Source of the DNA: an uncultured Christensenellaceae bacterium
GTDB taxonomy: Bacteria > Bacillota > Clostridia > Christensenellales > Aristaeellaceae
DNA length: 19,890 nucleotides
NCBI GenBank assembly: GCA_905236495.1
Contig: CAJOPV010000150.1
Location: 1 to 19,890, forward strand
Direction: 5' to 3'
Shown: positions 9,251 through 16,091 of the stretch, in pieces
Layout of the letters: each line of letters starts with the position of its first letter
Numbering within the stretch: position 1 is the stretch's first letter
Position numbers and translations under genes: made by a program
The notes under the pieces: model-generated
What the model saw: the letters and a program-made list of their open reading frames with translations, nothing else
What the model was told of the DNA's origin: nothing
Database searches by the model: none

Positions 9251-9279
9251 ATTTTATCATACTTTGCGTTGAGGCGCAA
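9251..9279 (-). promoter_or_regulatory. Candidate promoter for the ribF-like gene
   Basis: Minus strand TTGCGC (9279-9274), 17-nt spacer, TAAAAT (9256-9251). A start near 9244 gives a leader of about 35 nt. An overlapping alternative uses TTGTTG and TATGAT with a poorer 15-nt spacer. The -10 hexamer is identical to the one before frr. Confidence 0.55.
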
Positions 9280-9336
9280 CAAACAGGGCCAAGCGGCGAA
9301 AAAAGGCCGGGATTGGCTCTTTTTGTCAGAGAAAAT

Positions 9337-9353
9337 GTCAATAAAGTCAATAA
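9337..9353. repeat. Tandem direct repeat GTCAATAA x2, period 9
   Basis: GTCAATAA occurs at 9337-9344 and again at 9346-9353, separated by one base, in the AT-rich region between the divergent ribF-like and wzz-like genes. It lies 57-73 nt upstream of the wzz -35 box. The layout looks like tandem regulator half-sites, but the binding protein is unknown. Confidence 0.5.
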
Positions 9354-9382
9354 TTTATTACAAAAATGTTACATAATTATTG

Positions 9383-9409
9383 CAAAATATTGAAACCCCC
9401 AAATATTTG
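9383..9409. promoter_or_regulatory. Pair of palindrome-like sites abutting the wzz promoter
   Basis: CAAATATTTG (9400-9409) is a perfect 10-base palindrome ending immediately before the -35 hexamer. CAAAATATTG (9383-9392) is a near copy starting 17 nt further upstream. A CCCCC run lies between them. The position suits an operator or activator site. It is inferred only, because AT-rich DNA yields such palindromes by chance. Confidence 0.4.
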
Positions 9410-9438
9410 TGGACAATTCCCGCCATACGGATTATAAT
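9410..9438 (+). promoter_or_regulatory. Strong candidate promoter for the wzz-cpsD-cpsB operon
   Basis: TGGACA (9410-9415), exactly 17 nt, then a perfect TATAAT (9433-9438), in an otherwise AT-rich non-coding region. The predicted start is near 9445, giving a leader of about 50-90 nt depending on which start codon is used. Confidence 0.75.
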
Positions 9439-9445
9439 TCAGAAT

Positions 9446-9480
9446 ATGATAGATGTACTGTGTGGTGGTGCGCCTATCAT
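9446..9480 (+). promoter_or_regulatory. Leader inverted repeat upstream of the wzz-like gene
   Basis: ATGATAG (9446-9452) and CTATCAT (9474-9480) are complementary 7-mers separated by 21 nt, starting right at the predicted 5' end of the transcript. Folding would put the mRNA end in a stem, which could stabilise the transcript or bind a regulator. The stem is short and AT-rich, so weak on its own. Confidence 0.35.
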
Positions 9481-9531
9481 GGGGATTCGTAAGCCATGAC
9501 CGCCGCTTTCCTTCAGGAGCAGGGGCGGAAA

Positions 9532-10347
9532 ATGACCAAGCGGAAAGGCGGGTTTGCAAGCATGCAAATGAACGAAGCTGAACTGAAGAAAAACAATCCT
9601 CTTCCCCAAAAGGAGGATTCCAGGGAAACGGAAATCGATCTGGTGGAGCTGTTCTATCATCTGGTGGATAAGCTGCCCCAAATCCTCATCGTGGCTGTGA
9701 TCTGCGCCATCGTCATGGGCGTATGGAGCGTATTCTTTACCAAGCGCACCTACGAGGCCACCGCCAAGCTGTACGTCATCAACGCCAGCAACTCCATGAT
9801 AAACCTGAGCGACCTGCAGATCGGCAACTACCTGACCAACGACTATCAGCAGGTTTTTTCCAATTATGAAATCCATGAAAAGGTTCGCAAGCGGCTGAAC
9901 CTGACCTACGATGACAAAAAACTGGATAAGATGATTACCATTTCCAACCCCAGCGACACCCGCATCCTGGTGATTACCGTCATTTCCGAAAGCGCCAACG
10001 AGGCGGTGCGGATGGTAGAGGCGTACGCCGAGGAGGCCCAGCTGTTCATCGAGGATACCATGGACAGCAAAATGCCCACCACCTTTGAGCACGCCCACCT
10101 GAAAGGGGAGGTAGCCAAGGGCACAGTTATGAAGATCATCCTGGGCTTCATTCTGGGGGCCGCGGTGGTTATCGGCATCGAAACGGTGCGCTTCGTGATC
10201 GACGACCGCATCACCACCAGCGAATTCATTGAAAAGCGGGTGGGCCTGGTGACGCTGGGCATGATGCCCGTGGTGGATCGGGAGGATTCCGACGCCCATT
10301 CCTCCGCCCGGCGCAGGACAAGCACCAAATCCGCCGTCAAAAAGTAA
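9532..10347 (+). CDS. Wzz/CapA-type polysaccharide chain-length protein and kinase activator
   Basis: A polysaccharide co-polymerase-like membrane protein; in Firmicutes such proteins also act as the transmembrane activator of a partner tyrosine kinase. From ATG 9532 it has 271 residues. After a charged N-terminal tail comes the Wzz domain with a first helix (LPQILIVAVICAIVMGVWSV), an external segment with the typical YEATAKLYV start, and a second helix (KIILGFILGAAVVIGIETV). A cytoplasmic tail containing DDRITTSEFIEKR follows, the region that docks the kinase in the family. The start is uncertain: ATG 9496 (weak upstream site) and 9562 are in frame; 9532 has AGGGGCGG just before it. The cpsD-like kinase follows after 23 nt, so the two very likely form the usual split kinase pair. 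Confidence 0.9.
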   Translation: MTKRKGGFASMQMNEAELKKNNPLPQKEDSRETEIDLVELFYHLVDKLPQILIVAVICAIVMGVWSVFFTKRTYEATAKLYVINASNSMINLSDLQIGNYLTNDYQQVFSNYEIHEKVRKRLNLTYDDKKLDKMITISNPSDTRILVITVISESANEAVRMVEAYAEEAQLFIEDTMDSKMPTTFEHAHLKGEVAKGTVMKIILGFILGAAVVIGIETVRFVIDDRITTSEFIEKRVGLVTLGMMPVVDREDSDAHSSARRRTSTKSAVKK

Positions 10348-10370
10348 TAAGGTAAAGGAATAGGAAGACA

Positions 10371-11129
10371 ATGAAAAGAGCAGAGATTCATAACCTGAAG
10401 GCCATGGATTATACCGGCACCGAAGCGTTGAATACCATTTGCAGCAACCTCTCCTTTGCCGGCAAAAACCTGAAAAAGATCGTGTTCACCAGCTGCTCCG
10501 CCTCCGACGGCAAAAGCTTCATGACCATGCAGATCGCCGTGAACCTGGCAAAGCGGGGCCGCAGGGTGGTGCTCATCGACGCCGACCTGCGCCGCAGCGT
10601 GCTGGTATCCCGCCATCACATCGCCCTGGGGGACAACCCCATGGGCCTGGTGCATTACCTGGCGGGCCACTGTGCCTTGGAAGAAGCCATCTATGAGACT
10701 AATATCCCCAACGCCTACCTGATCCCCGTGGGCCGCAATACCTCCAACCCCCTGCCCTTGCTGAACTCCGCTGAATTTATTCAGCTGCTGGATTACTGCG
10801 CGGAAAATTTCGATCTGGTGCTGGTGGATGCCGCCCCCGTGGGCCTGGTCATCGACGCCGCCGAGATCGCCAAATACTGTGACGGCACCGTGTTCGTCAC
10901 CCGTTACCGCAAGACCCACGCCCGGGAGCTGGCCATGGCCCGCCAGCAGATCGAGCAGGCCAACTGCCCCATCATCGGCTGCATCATCAACGCAGTGGAG
11001 ATGGACACCCTCAGCGCCAAGAAGAATTACAGCTATTCTTACTATTCTCATTACAATACTTCTTATTACGGCACCAAGGATAAGAAAGACGGCGGCAAAA
11101 AAACCGGCCTTCTGAAGGGAAAGAAATAA
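10371..11129 (+). CDS. Bacterial tyrosine kinase (CpsD/CapB/YwqD type)
   Basis: A cytoplasmic BY-kinase of 252 residues that autophosphorylates on tyrosines and controls polysaccharide synthesis together with the membrane activator encoded upstream. The P-loop region is TSCSASDGKSF with Gly47-Lys48-Ser49, a form common in clostridial members. The second Walker motif is VVLIDADLRRS and the Walker B is LVLVDAAPVG. The C-terminal tail carries the diagnostic tyrosine cluster (YSYSYYSHYNTSYYG) followed by a lysine-rich end. RBS AGGAAG precedes ATG 10371. The phosphatase gene begins 3 nt after its stop, so the kinase/phosphatase balance is set within one transcript. Confidence 0.94.
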   Translation: MKRAEIHNLKAMDYTGTEALNTICSNLSFAGKNLKKIVFTSCSASDGKSFMTMQIAVNLAKRGRRVVLIDADLRRSVLVSRHHIALGDNPMGLVHYLAGHCALEEAIYETNIPNAYLIPVGRNTSNPLPLLNSAEFIQLLDYCAENFDLVLVDAAPVGLVIDAAEIAKYCDGTVFVTRYRKTHARELAMARQQIEQANCPIIGCIINAVEMDTLSAKKNYSYSYYSHYNTSYYGTKDKKDGGKKTGLLKGKK

Positions 11130-11132
11130 GCC

Positions 11133-11852
11133 ATGTTTATCGACATGCATCATCACCTGATCTGGGGTATCGATGACGGGGGCCGCAGCTTTGAAAGCAC
11201 CGAAAAAATGATCCGGGACGCGGTCGCCAACGAGGTGGATACCATCATCACCACCCCCCACATCACGCCGGGGCAGCAGCCCTTTCCCTTCGACGATTAC
11301 GCCGCGCATCTGGAGGAAACCAGGCAATGGCTGGCAAATGAGGGGATCGCCCTGAAGCTTTACACCGGGGCGGAGATCCTTTATACCTCCTATACCCCCA
11401 GGCTCCTGCAGGAGGGCAAGGTGCCCACCTTGGCAGACAGCCAGTACGTGCTGGTGGAATTTTCCCCGGACGACGAATTCAAATACATTCAAAACGCCGT
11501 GGGGCAGATCGCCTCCGCCGGCTTCATCCCCGTAGTGGCCCACGTGGAGCGGTACGACCAGGTGAAAAAGATCAGCCAGGTGGAAAAGCTGCGGCGGGAA
11601 TGCAACGCCCTGATCCAGATGAACACTTCCACCGTGGTGCATAAGCATCGCTTCTTTAAGGAGCGGTGGGTGCGGCGGCTGCTCAGCGAAGGGATGATCG
11701 ATTTTGTGTCCTCCGATTCCCACGATCTGCCGGGTCGGAAGAATCGCATGCGCCCCGCCTTTGACCGCCTGAAAGCGGATTACGGGCGGGAAATGGCCCA
11801 TGATCTGACCCACGGCAACGCCGAACGCATGATTCTGAGCGAAGATTTTTAA
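11133..11852 (+). CDS. PHP-type protein-tyrosine phosphatase (CpsB/CapC/YwqE type)
   Basis: A manganese-dependent phosphatase of the PHP superfamily that removes phosphate from the BY-kinase tyrosine cluster. The 239-residue length matches the family. Metal-binding motifs are visible: FIDMHHHLIWGIDDG at the N-terminus (His6, His8), TTPHITPG, YTGAEI, VVAHVERY, and SSDSHDLPGR near the C-terminus. It is unrelated to the PHP domain of PolC except at superfamily level. It starts 3 nt after the kinase stop, with its ribosome site inside the kinase coding end (AAGGGAAAG). It is the last gene before a terminator. Confidence 0.94.
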   Translation: MFIDMHHHLIWGIDDGGRSFESTEKMIRDAVANEVDTIITTPHITPGQQPFPFDDYAAHLEETRQWLANEGIALKLYTGAEILYTSYTPRLLQEGKVPTLADSQYVLVEFSPDDEFKYIQNAVGQIASAGFIPVVAHVERYDQVKKISQVEKLRRECNALIQMNTSTVVHKHRFFKERWVRRLLSEGMIDFVSSDSHDLPGRKNRMRPAFDRLKADYGREMAHDLTHGNAERMILSEDF

Positions 11853-11871
11853 GGCGTGACCGCCGCGATGT

Positions 11872-11907
11872 GCCCTCCTTTTCCACAGGAAAAGAGGGCG
11901 CTTTTCT
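11872..11907 (+). terminator. Rho-independent terminator after the phosphatase gene
   Basis: GCCCTC, a bulged C, TTTTCC, loop ACA, GGAAAA, GAGGGC (11872-11899), followed by GCTTTTCT. The 12-bp stem and T-rich tail lie 20 nt after the phosphatase stop. Read-through could still feed the response regulator gene 20 nt further on, since I see no separate promoter there. Confidence 0.75.
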
Positions 11908-11926
11908 ATAAAGGAGAGATGAAAAG

Positions 11927-12607
11927 ATGCGCGTTTTGCTGGTGGAGGATGAAAAGGGCATTTCCTCGGCGATCTGCCAGGTGTTAAAAAAGGAAAACTT
12001 CACGGTGGATGCTGTTTATACCGGCACGGACGGGCTGGATTACGCCCTGGCGGAAATATACGACGCCATCGTGCTGGATGTGATGCTGCCCGAAATGGAC
12101 GGCTTTCAGGTGCTCAAAAAGCTGCGGGAGCAGGGGGTGCGCACCCCGGTGTGCATGCTGACGGCCCGGTCCGGGCTGGAGGATCGGGTGCGGGGGCTGG
12201 AAAGCGGGGCGGATTATTATTTGCCCAAGCCCTTTCAGATGGCGGAGCTCATCGCTTGCCTGCGGGCCATCACCCGCCGCAAGGAGGATAAGCCCGTCAT
12301 GGAGCTGGCCTTCGGGGATATCCAGCTGAACCAGCAGGAGGCCAAGCTGATCTGCGTAACGACGGGCCAAAGCGTGAAGCTGGGGACCAAGGAATTCCAG
12401 CTGATGGAAATATTCCTGCGCAATCCCCGGCAGATCCTGCCCAAGGAAACGCTGTTTGACCGGGTGTGGGGGTATGAGAGCGACGCGGAATACAGCACGC
12501 TGGAGGTGTATATGTCCTTCGTGCGGAAAAAGCTGAGCTTTGTGGGCTCTAAAATGAAGATTCGCGCCTCCCGGGGCATCGGCTATTCATTGGAGGAAGA
12601 GGCATGA
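11927..12607 (+). CDS. Response regulator, OmpR/PhoB family
   Basis: A DNA-binding transcription regulator of 226 residues, partner of the histidine kinase that follows. The receiver domain shows the acidic pocket Glu7-Asp8, phosphoacceptor Asp51 in VLDVMLPEMDG, Thr79 and Lys101 in the PKPF loop. The C-terminal winged helix (about 130-226) ends with the typical STLEVYMSFVRKKL and ASRGIGYSL. RBS AAGGAGA precedes ATG 11927. The stop overlaps the kinase start by ATGA. Its target genes are unknown; the promoter region upstream of the wzz-like gene is a reasonable candidate by proximity. Confidence 0.95.
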   Translation: MRVLLVEDEKGISSAICQVLKKENFTVDAVYTGTDGLDYALAEIYDAIVLDVMLPEMDGFQVLKKLREQGVRTPVCMLTARSGLEDRVRGLESGADYYLPKPFQMAELIACLRAITRRKEDKPVMELAFGDIQLNQQEAKLICVTTGQSVKLGTKEFQLMEIFLRNPRQILPKETLFDRVWGYESDAEYSTLEVYMSFVRKKLSFVGSKMKIRASRGIGYSLEEEA

Positions 12608-13929
12608 TCCGCACGCTGAAGATCCGTTTGACCCTGGTGGTGCTGGCGCTGCTGCTGCTGGCCTCCGCCGGGCTGGTGGCGGTCATCAATTACAGAAATC
12701 TGCAAAGCGTAGAAAACCAGGCCTACGGCGTGCTGGAAATGCTGGCGGAAAACGGCGGGCAGCGGCCCCAGATGCTGCCCATGCCTTCCGCAGCCTCCGG
12801 GGAGCAGCCCCCGGAAAAGCCGGAGGGGGAGGATATCGCACCGCCTCAGCAATCGGATGACGCTGCCCGAAGGGGCGGTGAATTCAAGCAGTTTGGGCGG
12901 CGGGATCGGACGAACAGCGTGCAGAACGCTGTCAGCCTCATCAATTTCTATACCATTCAGCTGGACAGCCAGGGGGCCGTCGTCAGCTGGGGCAGCGACC
13001 GGCAGGACCTGTACAGCGACGGGGATATTCGGGATATTGCTGAGGAAATCATGGCCCGGAGCCAGGACAAGGGCCGGGTGGATACCCAGTTTTACTGCCG
13101 CACGGAAAACGCGGAGGGGACCCAGCTCATCGTGGTGGATGCCCGGCTGGAAATGCAGAATGCCCGGCAGGTGCTGCGCACCACGGCCCTGGTGGCTCTG
13201 GGGGAGGACCTGCTTCTGTCCGTCGGGGCGATCCTTTTGATCCGCCGGGCGGTCAGGCCGGTGGACGAGGCCATGGAAAAGCAGAAGCAATTCGTCTGGG
13301 ATGCCAGCCATGAATTGAAAACCCCCCTGGCGGTGATCTCCGCCAACGCGGAGGCCCTGGCGGCGGACCCGGAGGACAGGAAGCCCCTGGCTTACATCCA
13401 ATCGGAGGTGAAGCGTTCGGATCAGCTGATCCAAAGCCTATTGACCCTGGCCCGAATGGAAAAAAACACCGGGGAGGTGCCCAGGGAAAAATTCGATCTG
13501 GGCCGGGCCCTGGAGGAGGTGGCGCTGCCCTTTGAAAGCGCCGTGTTCGAGGCGGGCAAGCGCATGGATCTGCGCATCCCGGAAAAGGTTTATTATACCG
13601 GCAATGAGGATATGCTGAAGCAGCTCATGGTGATCCTGCTCAGCAACGCGGAAAAATATTCCGACGATGGGGGAAAGATCACCGTGATGCTGGACAGCCG
13701 GGGGGAAAAGCGGATCATCACCGTGCACAACACCGGCCCCGCCATTCCCAAGTCCGCTCAGGCCAAGATATTCGATCGCTTTTATCGGGTGGATTCCTCC
13801 CATAACCGGGAGATCGAGGGCAACGGCCTGGGCCTCGCCATCGCCCGGAACATCGTGGATATCCATAAAGGAAAGATCGCCGTTTTCAGCGAGGAGGGGA
13901 AGGGAACGGCTTTTACCGTGACGCTGTAA
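12604..13929 (+). CDS. Sensor histidine kinase, two-TM, HisKA/HATPase type
   Basis: Membrane sensor kinase of 441 residues. The first helix spans about 9-28, followed by an external region of roughly 165 residues, then a second helix near 196-213 and a short linker. The external part begins with a proline- and glutamine-rich stretch (about 57-85) and shows no sensor fold I can name. The H-box is DASHELKTPLAV with phosphoacceptor His236. The ATPase part has the N-box LLSNAEKYSD, FDRFYRVDSS, and the G-box GNGLGLAIA. It overlaps the response regulator by 4 nt, so the pair is co-translated. The overall design resembles many clostridial orphan-named sensor kinases. The signal is unknown; surface-polysaccharide or envelope state is an inference from context only. 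Confidence 0.94.
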   Translation: MIRTLKIRLTLVVLALLLLASAGLVAVINYRNLQSVENQAYGVLEMLAENGGQRPQMLPMPSAASGEQPPEKPEGEDIAPPQQSDDAARRGGEFKQFGRRDRTNSVQNAVSLINFYTIQLDSQGAVVSWGSDRQDLYSDGDIRDIAEEIMARSQDKGRVDTQFYCRTENAEGTQLIVVDARLEMQNARQVLRTTALVALGEDLLLSVGAILLIRRAVRPVDEAMEKQKQFVWDASHELKTPLAVISANAEALAADPEDRKPLAYIQSEVKRSDQLIQSLLTLARMEKNTGEVPREKFDLGRALEEVALPFESAVFEAGKRMDLRIPEKVYYTGNEDMLKQLMVILLSNAEKYSDDGGKITVMLDSRGEKRIITVHNTGPAIPKSAQAKIFDRFYRVDSSHNREIEGNGLGLAIARNIVDIHKGKIAVFSEEGKGTAFTVTL

Positions 13930-13935
13930 TTTAAA

Positions 13936-13954
13936 GGGGGCTTCTTCAGCCCCC
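13936..13954. terminator. Shared terminator hairpin between the histidine kinase and recN
   Basis: GGGGGCT (13936-13942), loop TCTTC, AGCCCCC (13948-13954): a perfect 7-bp stem. On the minus strand it is followed by TTTAAATT, so it fits best as the recN terminator. On the plus strand there is no T-run after it. Confidence 0.65.
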
Positions 13955-13964
13955 GGTGGCGCCG

Positions 13965-15623
13965 CTATGCTTTTCGGATCATTTCCCGGGCGTGCTTCCG
14001 GGCGCTTTCCACGTCGCCGCCCAGCATGCGGGCGATCTCGTTCACCCGATCTTCGCCGGAAAGCGGGGTCAGGCGGGTATGGGTGCGCCCGTCCTCAAAG
14101 TATTTTTCCACCAGGTAATGGTGATCCGCCAGGGCGGCGATCTGCTGCAGGTGGGTGACGCAGAGCACCTGACGTTCTTTGGCGATGGCGGCCATTTTTT
14201 CGCCCACCACCTGGGCGGCCCGGCCTGAAATGCCGGTGTCGATCTCGTCAAAGATCATGCTGGGCACCCCGTCCCGCCGGGCGGCGACCGTTTTGATCGC
14301 CAGCATCAGGCGGCTGAGTTCGCCGCCGGAGGCGATCTTGCTCAAGGGCTGCATTTCCTCGCCCCGGTTGGGGGCGATGAGGAAGGCTGCCGTTTCGCTG
14401 CCCAGGGGCCCCGGGGCGCAGGCGGGCAGGCTGACCCGAAAGCGGGTGCCCGCCATGTTCAGGTCGCTGAGCTGGGTCTCCATATCCCGTTCAAATTTCC
14501 GCGCCAGCTTTTCCCGGGCGGCGGACAGGGCGCCGGCGGAGGCCTGATACTGCTTATTCAGCGCCTTTTCTTTTTTTGCCGCCGCCTCCAGATCGTCGTC
14601 CAGGCTTTCAAAGCCTGCCAGTTCCGCTTCGATTTCCTGAAGCTTTTGGATCATTTCCCCGGTGGATGCGCCGCCGTACTTGCGGCTCAGGCGGCGGATC
14701 AGATCCAGCCGGGTTTCCACGGCCTCCATGCGGTCCGGGTCGGTATCCAGGGAGGAGAGCAGGTCCCGCAGGGCAAGGCCCGCGTCCTCCGCTTCGTAAT
14801 ACAGCCCTTCCAGCCGCTCCCGGAGGGCGGCGTACTGCTCGTCCAGCCCCTCGATGGGCTTCAGGGCGCTTACTGCCCGGCGCAGGGCGTCCGCCCCCGG
14901 GGCAGCGCCGTTATAAACCGCGTCGTAGGCCTCCCGGAGGCCCGATTCGATCTTTTCCGCGTGGCGGAAGCGATCCCGCTCCCGCTGCAGATCCTCTTCT
15001 TCCCCGGCGGTGAGGCGGGCGTTTTTCAGCTCCTTTTGACGGATGCGCAACAGCTCCATCCGTTCCCCGGCCTGTTCGCTCTGCTTTTGCAGCTTGTCCA
15101 GCGCCTTCCGGGCCTCCCGCCAGGCTTCGTAATCCCCCTTCACCGCAGCCATCAGCTCCCGGTGGACGTCGTCCCCGGAGGCGTCCAGGTAGGCCAGGTG
15201 GTGCTTTTCGTCCATCAGCGCCTGATGGGTGTGCTGCCCGTGGATATCCATGAGCAGGGCGGTAAAGGCCTGGTATTGGGCCAGGGGCAGCAGGCTCCCG
15301 TTTACCCGGCAGGCGGATCGCCCGGCAGCGGTGATCTCCCGGGAGAGGATCAGCTCGTCCCCCTCGTCCAGCTCCTGCTCCTTCAGCAGCGCCCGGACCC
15401 CCGGGCAGTCGCCCAGGTCAAACACGCCCTCCACCCGGGCCTTTTCTTCCCCGGCGCGGATCAGCTCCTTCTGGGCGCGCCCGCCCAGCAGCAACGCCAC
15501 CGCATCCACCAGGATGGATTTGCCCGCCCCCGTTTCGCCGGTGAGCACGTGAAGGCCGGTGGAAAACTCCACCTGCATCCGATCCATCAGGGCGATATTG
15601 CGGATCGATAAGGATACCAGCAT
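13965..15623 (-). CDS. recN: DNA repair protein RecN (SMC-like ATPase)
   Basis: Early-acting double-strand-break repair protein, a cytoplasmic SMC-like ATPase that gathers DNA ends. The 552-residue length is normal. The N-terminal ATPase half begins LVSLSIRNIALMD and has Walker A GETGAGKS at 29-36 and a Q-loop segment MDIHGQHTHQ. The middle part is a long coiled coil rich in Glu, Arg and Leu. The C-terminal half has KIASGGELSRLMLAIK (signature motif), the Walker B MIFDEIDTGISG and VTHLQQIAALADHH. ATG 15623 follows the argR stop by 15 nt with GGGAGA upstream. argR-recN adjacency is widely conserved in Firmicutes. Confidence 0.97.
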   Translation of the reverse strand: MLVSLSIRNIALMDRMQVEFSTGLHVLTGETGAGKSILVDAVALLLGGRAQKELIRAGEEKARVEGVFDLGDCPGVRALLKEQELDEGDELILSREITAAGRSACRVNGSLLPLAQYQAFTALLMDIHGQHTHQALMDEKHHLAYLDASGDDVHRELMAAVKGDYEAWREARKALDKLQKQSEQAGERMELLRIRQKELKNARLTAGEEEDLQRERDRFRHAEKIESGLREAYDAVYNGAAPGADALRRAVSALKPIEGLDEQYAALRERLEGLYYEAEDAGLALRDLLSSLDTDPDRMEAVETRLDLIRRLSRKYGGASTGEMIQKLQEIEAELAGFESLDDDLEAAAKKEKALNKQYQASAGALSAAREKLARKFERDMETQLSDLNMAGTRFRVSLPACAPGPLGSETAAFLIAPNRGEEMQPLSKIASGGELSRLMLAIKTVAARRDGVPSMIFDEIDTGISGRAAQVVGEKMAAIAKERQVLCVTHLQQIAALADHHYLVEKYFEDGRTHTRLTPLSGEDRVNEIARMLGGDVESARKHAREMIRKA

Positions 15624-15638
15624 GGGCCCATCTCCCGC

Positions 15639-16085
15639 TTACAGCATATCCTGGAAGGATTTGACGGTCTTGGCGGCCTCCGCCTCGTTGCGCACGATGG
15701 CAAGGATGGTGTTATCCCCCGCCATGGTGCCCAATATCTCGGGCAGGCGCATGGAATCGATGGCCTCGGCAGCCACGTTGGCGCTGCCGGAAAGGGTCTT
15801 GATGACGATGATGTTCCCCGCGTAGCTGATGGAGAGCACCGAATCCTTGAACATGCGCACGAACCGCTCGCTGAGCCCGTGCTCCGCCTTATCCGCCGTG
15901 GCGTACTTGTATCCGCCGCTGGCGGACAGCACCTTCAGGAGCCGCAGCTCCTTGATATCCCGGGATACGGTGGCCTGGGTCACCACGATGCCCATATCCT
16001 TCAGCTTTCCCGCCAGCTCCTCCTGGGTTTCCACGTCGTTGTTTTCAATGATGCTCAGGATCGCGGCCTGCCGTGCGTTCTTCAT
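15639..16085 (-). CDS. argR: Arginine repressor
   Basis: Arginine-dependent hexameric transcription regulator of arginine biosynthesis and catabolism. The 148-residue protein has the N-terminal winged helix with TQATVSRDIKELRL (Ser41-Arg42 in the recognition region) and the C-terminal oligomerisation and arginine-binding domain with GTMAGDNT at 119-126, where GTIAGDDT is usual. Asp124, expected to contact arginine, is kept; the second Asp is Asn125, which is a mild change. ATG 16085 uses CAGGAG, which lies within the last codons of nadK (6-nt gap). No arginine biosynthesis gene is nearby, so it probably acts in trans. Confidence 0.95.
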   Translation of the reverse strand: MKNARQAAILSIIENNDVETQEELAGKLKDMGIVVTQATVSRDIKELRLLKVLSASGGYKYATADKAEHGLSERFVRMFKDSVLSISYAGNIIVIKTLSGSANVAAEAIDSMRLPEILGTMAGDNTILAIVRNEAEAAKTVKSFQDML

Positions 16086-16091
16086 GGTGTT

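Noticed and set aside
9345..9400. Possible global nitrogen regulator (TnrA/GlnR-like) box in TTACAAAAATGTTACA
   Set aside because: It fails at key consensus positions, and AT-rich DNA makes partial matches likely.
10494..10523. Apparently degenerate Walker A in the tyrosine kinase
   Set aside because: The SC-x-x-x-DGKS form is common among clostridial BY-kinases, and the other Walker motifs and tyrosine tail are intact.
9906..11813. A 635-residue open frame on the minus strand opposite the wzz, kinase and phosphatase genes
   Set aside because: It is His/Gly/Val-rich antisense composition typical of the shadow of GC-rich genes, has no recognisable domain, and the plus-strand genes explain every base with clear motifs.
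11900..11926. Separate promoter for the two-component genes using TATAAA near 11907
   Set aside because: No -35 hexamer lies at a 16-18 nt spacing; the T-rich tract is better explained as the terminator tail.
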